From contig CBFHVV010000050.1 in the NCBI GenBank assembly GCA_965658965.1, positions 1 through 20,478 on the forward strand: a DNA stretch of 20,478 nucleotides, given 5' to 3'. A program made the position numbers and the translations under genes. Below are positions 14,988-20,478 of this stretch, in pieces. The notes under the pieces were generated by a model. That model was not told the DNA's origin. It worked only from the letters and a program-made list of their open reading frames with translations, and did no database searches. Positions within the stretch are counted from its first letter, which is position 1. Each line of letters begins with the position of its first letter. Source of the stretch: Croceimicrobium sp965658965 (GTDB lineage: Bacteria; Bacteroidota; Bacteroidia; Flavobacteriales; Schleiferiaceae).

Positions 14988-15466
14988 AACACGATAATTA
15001 CCTCAGTTTACTAAAAATATTGGTTAAAGAGGCAGCAAATGCCGCCGAAGCCTTGCAATCCCTTTGTAGCAAAATGCAAAATGAACTGGATAAATACGAT
15101 TGGGTAGGATTCTATTTTATGAATCACACAAGCAAAAAACTACATTTAGGTCCCTACGCAGGTAAACCAACAGATCATAAAGTAATTGACTTTGGCAGTG
15201 GTATTTGCGGCCAAGTTGCCCTTTCGGGAGAAACCTATTTAAGTGCCGATGTAAATGCTGAGAAAAACTATATAGCTTGCAGCATAGACGTTAAGTCTGA
15301 AATTGTTGTACCACTCCATTTGGCTGATGAACTGATTGGGCAAATTGATATAGATAGCAATACGGCCAATGCTTTTGATGAAGACGATAATTTATTCCTA
15401 ATTGCTTTGAATAACTTTTTGGCCGAACAATTTGGGACAGATCTTAAAAAGATGGTTTCATTTTAA
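14984..15466 (+). CDS. GAF-domain protein, free methionine-(R)-sulfoxide reductase-like
   Basis: The 160-residue chain is a single GAF domain closely resembling fRMsr (MsrC): KYDWVGFYF (37-45), GSGICGQVA with Cys75, YIACS with Cys99, SEIVVPL (105-111) and IGQIDIDS (118-125). The 24-residue gap between Cys75 and Cys99 equals that between Cys94 and Cys118 of E. coli MsrC. The third fRMsr cysteine, 10 residues before the first, is His65 here. If active, it would reduce free methionine-R-sulfoxide in the cytosol using the Cys75/Cys99 pair; otherwise it may be a sensor. It is translationally coupled to dgkA. Its stop TAA directly abuts the stop of the convergent ABC permease gene, with no base between. 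Confidence 0.82.
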   Translation: MKHDNYLSLLKILVKEAANAAEALQSLCSKMQNELDKYDWVGFYFMNHTSKKLHLGPYAGKPTDHKVIDFGSGICGQVALSGETYLSADVNAEKNYIACSIDVKSEIVVPLHLADELIGQIDIDSNTANAFDEDDNLFLIALNNFLAEQFGTDLKKMVSF

Positions 15467-16720
15467 TTATTGCCCCGAGCGTATGGCATCTACTGGATTA
15501 AGACGCGAAGCCATAAGAGCTGGCACTAAACCGGAGATTAAGCCAATCACCACCGAAATAAGAATTCCTTGTAAAACGTTCGCAAAACTCATGGAAATTT
15601 CGAAATCGAAATCACTCACTATTTGAGGCAATAGAAAAATCAGGAAGGCTACTAAGCCAATTCCCAAGGCCCCGCCTAAAAGGCAAAGAATAACAGATTC
15701 TAAAAGAAATTGCAGTAAAATAAAAATACGTTTGGCTCCCATACTCATCTGGATGCCTATTTGATTGGTGCGCTCTTTAACGCTTACAAACATAATATTA
15801 GCGATGCCAAAGCCGCCAACCAAAATACTAAAGCCGCCAATAACGGCCCCCGCTAAACCCAAAATGGAAAAAAAGGTGTCCAAATTATTGGAAATCATTG
15901 AGATCTCATTTAAGGCAAAGTTATCAGACGCTCTTGGCTTTAAGCGTCTTAAAGAACGCATTGTTCCCGTAATTTCATCCTTTAAGGCTTCTATCTCAAC
16001 ACCGGGTTTGGAAGATACAATTATGGTGGAACCATTCTGATTTTTTAAGCTCATTATATTGCCCACATACTCAATGGGTATAAGAATAGAGCCATCCATA
16101 TCGTTCCCAATTAAACTTTTCCCTTGCTTGTCTAGCACACCAATAACTTTTAACTCTCTCCCGAGAACACTAAAAGTTCGACCAATAGGATCAATTTGAC
16201 CGAATAATCCTTGGGCCACATCATAACCTAAAATAGCTACTGAATTACCATTGCGGCTCTCTAATAAGGAGAAGTAACGACCTTTAATAATATCAAAGCC
16301 CCAAATATCATTATAAGAGTGCGATACAGACAAAACATTTACCGCTTCCACCGAGTTTAAGCCACTCTTTAAAGTTTGGTTGATTCCAAACAGATAAGCA
16401 ATATCCTTGGCTGTGCTTAGTCTGCGCTCTAACTTTTCCATTTCGTAGAAAGTGGGCTCCGGCCTCTGAAAATACGTCCACCACTTATACTCGCCAGATC
16501 CGCCCCAAGGCCATTTTTGCACATAAACCACATCACTACCCAAGCTTTCTACACTACTACGGATATTTCTTTCGAGCGAATCTACCATAGTGAAAACTGC
16601 CACAATGGTTAATATACCAATGGTTACCCCCAATAAAGACAAGAAAGTACGCAGACGATTTACCTTTAATGCATGCAATGCAAAAAGTAAGCTTTCTTTA
16701 AAAATCCGCAGGTAAACCAT
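15467..16720 (-). CDS. MacB/FtsX-type ABC transporter permease
   Basis: The 417-residue inner-membrane protein has the four-helix type VII ABC layout: helix 1 (about 26-46), a large extracytoplasmic MacB-type core domain (about 47-283) and three C-terminal helices (about 285-310, 332-362, 382-404). Characteristic pieces are NRLRTFLSLLGVTIG (21-35) before helix 1, the coupling stretch SVKERTNQIGIQMSMGAKR (313-331) and the terminal PALMASRLNPVDAIR (400-414). Such proteins use cytosolic ATP hydrolysis for mechanotransmission across the envelope, exporting lipoproteins, peptides or toxins. No ATPase or periplasmic adaptor gene is next to it in this window, so its partner must be encoded elsewhere. 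Substrate unknown. Confidence 0.9.
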   Translation of the reverse strand: MVYLRIFKESLLFALHALKVNRLRTFLSLLGVTIGILTIVAVFTMVDSLERNIRSSVESLGSDVVYVQKWPWGGSGEYKWWTYFQRPEPTFYEMEKLERRLSTAKDIAYLFGINQTLKSGLNSVEAVNVLSVSHSYNDIWGFDIIKGRYFSLLESRNGNSVAILGYDVAQGLFGQIDPIGRTFSVLGRELKVIGVLDKQGKSLIGNDMDGSILIPIEYVGNIMSLKNQNGSTIIVSSKPGVEIEALKDEITGTMRSLRRLKPRASDNFALNEISMISNNLDTFFSILGLAGAVIGGFSILVGGFGIANIMFVSVKERTNQIGIQMSMGAKRIFILLQFLLESVILCLLGGALGIGLVAFLIFLLPQIVSDFDFEISMSFANVLQGILISVVIGLISGLVPALMASRLNPVDAIRSGQ

Positions 16721-16848
16721 GGTCTTGAAATCTAGCGCTAAAGTACTAAGCTCAACTTGACTTTTAATGTGGTCAGTAAGATTTATCTAAAATAGTGAGT
16801 CACGAAACAAATTAGACTAAGCTTTTAAACTTTTTTCCTTTGCCGCTA

Positions 16849-16856
16849 TACATTTG
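16849..16856 (+). promoter_or_regulatory. Possible upstream Bacteroidota -7 promoter element for purH
   Basis: TACATTTG matches TAnnTTTG exactly and lies about 170 bases before purH. I see no well-spaced TTG -33 element, so this is a weak call. Confidence 0.25.
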
Positions 16857-16990
16857 CTTGAACCTGAGTCTAAATCCCTTCCCAAACTTCATTTAAGCGC
16901 CTGTTTCTGGCCGCAATACTAGCTCAAACTTGCTCCTTTGCTTCTTAATTAAAATTGTGCCATAAATAGAGAAAAGCGGCTTAAAAAAAC

Positions 16991-16998
16991 TAATTTTG
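16991..16998 (+). promoter_or_regulatory. Possible proximal Bacteroidota -7 promoter element for the purH-mre operon
   Basis: TAATTTTG matches the primary sigma factor -7 consensus TAnnTTTG exactly and is 25 bases before the purH ATG, which would give a short leader. A TTG at the expected -33 distance is missing. Confidence 0.4.
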
Positions 16999-17023
16999 CG
17001 CGATAATATTTTAGAATTTAGGA

Positions 17024-18526
17024 ATGTCTCAGAAGCCAACCGCTCTTATCTCCGTTTTTTATAAAGACCGTTTAAATGAACTCGCCGATGCCCTAGTTAA
17101 AAAGGGTTTTGATTTGCTTTCTACGGGCGGAACGCGTAAATATTTGGAAGACCTTGGCCACAAGGTTATTGCGGTAGAAGATTTAACGGGCTATCCTTCT
17201 ATCTTGGGAGGTCGTGTAAAGACTTTACATCCAAAAGTATTTGGAGGAATTTTAGGTCGTAGAGATTTAGAAAGCGATCGCAGTCAGATGGAAGAGTTTG
17301 CTTTGCCCTCCATCGACGTAGTTGTGGTTGACCTCTACCCTTTCGAGGAAACTTTAAAAGCGGGTGGTTCTCATAGTGAAATCATCGAAAAAATTGACAT
17401 TGGTGGCATCTCACTTATCCGAGCGGCAGCAAAAAATTACCAAGACACTTGGATTATTCCTAGTCGTGAGTATTACGGAGCCGCCATCGAGCTCTTGGAA
17501 AGTGATCAATTAAGTGAGGAAAGTCGCAAAAAATTTGCCGGTGCTGCCTTTCAAATTTCATCTGCCTACGATAATCTCATACAAAACTACCTTACGGGAG
17601 AAGATAAAATGTTAAACCTCGGTGAAAGCCAGGTATTACGTTACGGAGAGAATCCACATCAGCAGGGTGTTTTTCACGGAGATTTAGCCGAGGTATTTAC
17701 CCAATTGCACGGAAAGGCATTATCTTATAATAACCTGCTTGACGCAGATGCCGCAGTTAGTTTAATGGCCGAATTTAAAGAGGACATTACGGTAGCAGTT
17801 ATGAAACACAATAACGCTTGTGGCATTGCTTCACGCGCTACTGTATTAGAGGCTTGGACTGATGCCCTTGCGGGAGATCCGGTTTCAGCTTTTGGCGGAG
17901 TTATCATTGCTAATACCGAAGTTGACGAAGATACAGCCCGGGCAATGCACGAAATATTTTTTGAGATTGTAATCGCCCCAAGCTATAGCCCGGAGGCTTT
18001 AACAATTTTAAAACAGAAAAAAAATCGCATCATTCTAACTTTGAAGGATTTTGCTTTGCCAAAAATGCAATACCGTAGTCTCTTAAACGGAGTGATAGCA
18101 CAAGAACGCGACCACCATACTGATTCTTTAGACGACCTAAAATATAGCACAAAGCTAAAACCTAGTGCCTCAGAAGTGGAAGATTTATTATTCGCTTCAA
18201 AAATATGTAAGCATACCAAGTCGAATACCATTATCTTAGCAAAAAACAAACAGCTCTTAGCCGGAGGAACTGGTCAAACATCTCGGGTAGATGCTTTAAC
18301 TCAATCTATCGCCAAAGCAAAAGCTTTTAAGTTCAATCTTAAAGGCGCTGTAATGGCCTCCGATGCATTTTTCCCTTTCCCAGATTGTGTTGAAATAGCA
18401 CATAAAGAAGGAATTGATACAGTTATTCAGCCAGGGGGATCTATCAAAGATCAATTAAGCATCGACTATTGTGATGCAAACGATATGAGTATGGTTTTTA
18501 CTGGAATACGTCATTTTAAACACTAA
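17024..18526 (+). CDS. purH: Bifunctional AICAR formyltransferase/IMP cyclohydrolase
   Basis: PurH catalyses the last two steps of IMP synthesis: formyl transfer from 10-formyl-tetrahydrofolate to AICAR and ring closure to IMP. The N-terminal cyclohydrolase domain (about 1-130) shows LLSTGGTRKYLE (31-42), the GGRVKTLHPKVFGGIL nucleotide loop (62-77) with Lys66, and EKIDIGGISLIRAAAKN (122-138). The transferase domain shows RYGENPHQ (206-213), the catalytic Lys261-His262 in MKHNNACGIA, and a C-terminal stretch with MASDAFFPFPD, VIQPGGSI and MVFTGIRHFKH. At 500 residues it is close to the family's usual length. It is followed after 6 bases by mreB, an order common in Bacteroidota, so purine synthesis and cell-shape genes probably share a promoter here. 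Confidence 0.97.
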   Translation: MSQKPTALISVFYKDRLNELADALVKKGFDLLSTGGTRKYLEDLGHKVIAVEDLTGYPSILGGRVKTLHPKVFGGILGRRDLESDRSQMEEFALPSIDVVVVDLYPFEETLKAGGSHSEIIEKIDIGGISLIRAAAKNYQDTWIIPSREYYGAAIELLESDQLSEESRKKFAGAAFQISSAYDNLIQNYLTGEDKMLNLGESQVLRYGENPHQQGVFHGDLAEVFTQLHGKALSYNNLLDADAAVSLMAEFKEDITVAVMKHNNACGIASRATVLEAWTDALAGDPVSAFGGVIIANTEVDEDTARAMHEIFFEIVIAPSYSPEALTILKQKKNRIILTLKDFALPKMQYRSLLNGVIAQERDHHTDSLDDLKYSTKLKPSASEVEDLLFASKICKHTKSNTIILAKNKQLLAGGTGQTSRVDALTQSIAKAKAFKFNLKGAVMASDAFFPFPDCVEIAHKEGIDTVIQPGGSIKDQLSIDYCDANDMSMVFTGIRHFKH

Positions 18527-18532
18527 AGAACA

Positions 18533-19558
18533 TTGGGACTTTTCGATTTTTTAAGAGAAGATATAGCTATCGACTTAGGGACTGCAAACACACTTATCAT
18601 TCATAAAGATAAAGTAGTGGTTGATGCTCCTTCTATTGTGGCAAAAGATCGCATGAGCGGTAAAATTATCGCCGTGGGGCAAACCGCACGTCAAATGCAC
18701 GGAAAAACCCACGAAAATATTAAGACTATTCGTCCACTTAAAGATGGAGTGATAGCAGATTTTGAAGCATCCGAAGCAATGATTAGGGAGATGATTAAAA
18801 GCATCCCAGCCTTGCAAAAACGATTGGTTCCGCCTGCCTTACGCATGGTAATTTGTATCCCTTCTGGCATTACAGAGGTAGAAAAGCGTGCCGTAAAAGA
18901 CTCAGCTCAACACGCAGGAGCGCGTGAAGTTTACCTTATTCACGAACCCATGGCTGCGGCCATTGGTACTGGCGTAGATGTGCAGGAACCAAAGGGAAAT
19001 ATGATTATTGATATCGGCGGTGGAACCACGGAAATTGCCGTTCTCGCTTTGGGTGGTATTGTGGCCGATAAGTCTATTAAAGTTGCTGGAGATGTCTTCA
19101 CCAACGACATAGCATACTATATGCGCACCCATCACAACTTATTTGTGGGAGAACGCACCGCAGAAGAAATTAAAATCCAAATTGGCTCAGCCTTGGATGA
19201 GTTAGACAATGCCCCAGAAGACATGCCCGTTCAAGGCCGTGACCTTTTAACGGGTAAGCCAAAGCAACTAATTATAACTTATAAGGAAATTGCAAAAGCA
19301 TTAGATAAGTCTATCATCAGAATTGAGGATGCGATAATGGAAGCTTTATCCCTTACTCCACCAGAGCTTGCTGCAGATATTTACAATAGTGGTATTTATC
19401 TTGCGGGGGGTGGCTCCATGTTACGAGGTTTAGACAAGAGAATTAGCATGAAAACTGATTTACCCGTTTATGTTGCCGAAGACCCATTAAGAGCCGTAGT
19501 ACGCGGTACAGGCATTGCTCTGAAAAATATCGGCAAGTACAATTTCTTGATGACTTAA
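18533..19558 (+). CDS. mreB: Rod shape-determining actin homologue MreB
   Basis: MreB polymerises into membrane-bound filaments that guide the lateral peptidoglycan synthesis machinery. The 341-residue protein has the actin-type ATP site: DLGTANT (14-20), PSIVAKD, the DIGGGTTEIAV phosphate-2 loop and the adenosine motif AGGGSMLRGL near the C-terminus. The conserved opening GLFDFLREDIAIDLG follows a TTG codon directly, and there is no upstream ATG before the purH stop 6 bases away, so TTG is the start. mreC begins 6 bases after the stop. The short spacing suggests co-translation with purH and mreC. Confidence 0.97.
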   Translation: MGLFDFLREDIAIDLGTANTLIIHKDKVVVDAPSIVAKDRMSGKIIAVGQTARQMHGKTHENIKTIRPLKDGVIADFEASEAMIREMIKSIPALQKRLVPPALRMVICIPSGITEVEKRAVKDSAQHAGAREVYLIHEPMAAAIGTGVDVQEPKGNMIIDIGGGTTEIAVLALGGIVADKSIKVAGDVFTNDIAYYMRTHHNLFVGERTAEEIKIQIGSALDELDNAPEDMPVQGRDLLTGKPKQLIITYKEIAKALDKSIIRIEDAIMEALSLTPPELAADIYNSGIYLAGGGSMLRGLDKRISMKTDLPVYVAEDPLRAVVRGTGIALKNIGKYNFLMT

Positions 19559-19564
19559 TAAAAT

Positions 19565-20386
19565 ATGCGCTATTTTTTCCTTTTGCTCAAACGAAGTAGG
19601 GTCTTACTCTACTTCCTGCTTTTGGAATCGGTAGCTTTTGCTTGGATCATCAATAAACGTAGCTATCAACGTTCACAATTTTTAAGTGCCACTACTGAGG
19701 TAAAAGGAAATTTTGAAGGCCTAGCATCCCAAACCAAAGCCTATTTAAACCTGAAAGAGGAAAATGAGCAATTGGCAAGAGAAAATAGGCGTTTACGCGA
19801 ATCTCTTGATGAGTCTTTTATCTTCCAAAACTTCGGTGCTGATACCATTAATTCCCAAACTTATAAGCAGCGTTACACTTACATTGACGCGCAAGTAATA
19901 AGTAGCAGCCACTTTAAAGTGGAGAATTACATTCTTATAAATAAAGGCCGGCTTAGTGGTTTAAAAGCAAATATGGGGGTTATTGGACCTAGTGGCGTCA
20001 TCGGCGTAATTTCCGCTGTCAGTAAACACTTCTCTAGGGTAATCCCTATTATAAATCCCAATTTAAGAGTATCCGCCGAGCTTGCGCAAGATGGATATTT
20101 TGGTCCCTTGCGTTGGTCGGGTGAGGATTATCGAGAAAGCAGTATTCAGGATATTCCTCCCTATGCTAATGTAGAAATTGGCGACACCGTTAAAACTGAT
20201 GGTCGTTCTTCATTTTTCCCACGAGGTATTAATATTGGTGTCGTTAAAGATTTTCAGCTCCAAGCTGATCAAAACTTTTTGGAAATCTCCGTGCTCCTCA
20301 GTACTGACTTCTCTAAACTTCGTAATGTTTATGTGGTAAAAGACTTATATGCTAATGAATTGGACTCCCTAAACAGTATCCCATGA
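19565..20386 (+). CDS. mreC: Rod shape-determining protein MreC
   Basis: MreC is a bitopic inner-membrane protein whose periplasmic part links MreB/MreD and RodA/PBP2 in the elongasome. The 273-residue chain has an N-terminal membrane helix (about 12-30), a coiled coil (about 40-85, including LKEENEQLARENRRLRES) and the two-lobed beta domain (about 95-265) with YILINKGRLSGLKANMGV, GPSGVIGVIS and FFPRGINIGVV, which are family hallmarks. It lies 6 bases after mreB, and its stop overlaps the mreD start by ATGA, so the three are one translational unit. Confidence 0.95.
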   Translation: MRYFFLLLKRSRVLLYFLLLESVAFAWIINKRSYQRSQFLSATTEVKGNFEGLASQTKAYLNLKEENEQLARENRRLRESLDESFIFQNFGADTINSQTYKQRYTYIDAQVISSSHFKVENYILINKGRLSGLKANMGVIGPSGVIGVISAVSKHFSRVIPIINPNLRVSAELAQDGYFGPLRWSGEDYRESSIQDIPPYANVEIGDTVKTDGRSSFFPRGINIGVVKDFQLQADQNFLEISVLLSTDFSKLRNVYVVKDLYANELDSLNSIP

Positions 20387-20478
20387 ATTATCTAAAGTCA
20401 ATCCTAGCCTTACTTGCCCTACTCTTTTTACAGATATTTATTCTCAATAACTTTCTATTTGATGGCTATCTCAACCCT
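20383..20478 (+). CDS. mreD: Rod shape-determining protein MreD, N-terminal 32 residues (runs off window)
   Basis: The frame opens with an ATG overlapping the mreC stop and runs to the window edge without a stop. The 32 residues (MNYLKSILALLALLFLQIFI... then NNFLFDGYLNP) form a first membrane helix followed by the N-x-x-x-F-x-G-Y-x-N-P pattern seen at the start of Bacteroidota MreD. MreD is a multi-pass membrane protein of the elongasome. The position after mreC is decisive, since the fragment alone is short. Confidence 0.88.
   Translation, partial: MNYLKSILALLALLFLQIFILNNFLFDGYLNP

Larger units (their letters stand above)
16721..17023. other. Noncoding divergent intergenic region upstream of purH
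   Basis: This 303-base gap separates the divergent ABC permease and purH genes. I see no ORF of note, no convincing structured RNA and no purine-riboswitch core. It holds two exact matches to the Bacteroidota -7 consensus TAnnTTTG on the plus strand and a small interrupted palindrome, GTGAGTCAC, at 16795-16803. Confidence 0.6.

Noticed and set aside
16721..17023. Possible purine riboswitch or small RNA upstream of purH
   Set aside because: No three-way-junction core, conserved loop pairs or strong hairpin followed by a T run could be found.
1..20478. Mobile elements, CRISPR arrays, tRNA/rRNA genes, prophage or toxin-antitoxin modules
   Set aside because: I saw no transposase or integrase, no regularly spaced repeats, no tRNA cloverleaf and no small paired genes of that kind.

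Overview
The window looks like the chromosome of a member of the Bacteroidota, most likely the Flavobacteriales or a Cryomorphaceae/Schleiferiaceae-like relative. It carries a type IX secretion (T9SS) substrate with a gliding-motility-type C-terminal sorting domain next to a PorP/SprF-family partner. It also has the purH-mreB-mreC-mreD order and the rsmA-mgtE-hydroxyacid dehydrogenase cluster that are typical of that group. The DNA is moderately AT-rich, Shine-Dalgarno sites are mostly weak, and two Bacteroidota-type -7 boxes are visible. The narrower taxonomic placement is inference.

Layout. (1) Bases 1-2928, plus strand: the 3' end of a glycosyltransferase, a membrane GT2 glycosyltransferase, and a riboflavin gene (ribB fused to a degenerate GTP cyclohydrolase II domain), all overlapping and closed by a hairpin terminator at 2946-2980. 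(2) Bases 9080-2979, minus strand: six tightly packed genes read as M3 oligopeptidase, rsmA, mgtE, a small outer-membrane barrel, a 2-hydroxyacid dehydrogenase and a GNAT acetyltransferase; they end at the same bidirectional terminator. (3) Bases 9241-9819, plus: a lone DinB-like protein. A perfect 15-bp hairpin at 9890-9924 separates it from (4) bases 14483-9944, minus: a 995-residue secreted multi-Ig protein with a T9SS type B sorting domain, followed after one base by a PorP/SprF-like barrel that carries a coiled coil, an Asn/Gln-rich linker and a C-terminal SPOR domain. (5) Bases 14634-15466, plus: an undecaprenol/diacylglycerol kinase and a GAF/fRMsr-like protein. They converge with no gap on (6) bases 16720-15467, minus: an orphan MacB-type ABC permease. 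(7) A 303-base noncoding stretch, then (8) bases 17024-20478, plus: purH, mreB, mreC and the start of mreD.

Most of the window is housekeeping: purine and riboflavin synthesis, rRNA methylation, Mg2+ uptake, cell-shape control and peptide turnover. The least ordinary part is region 4. There, a large surface protein built from Cys-Trp-Cys Ig-like modules, including a duplicated two-module unit, is paired with an outer-membrane protein whose SPOR tail should bind peptidoglycan. A second point of interest is the ribB fusion: its C-terminal half has lost all three zinc-ligand cysteines of GTP cyclohydrolase II, so calling it a bifunctional RibBA would be misleading. I see no mobile elements, CRISPR arrays, tRNA or rRNA genes, and no clear sign of a wholly new multi-gene system.
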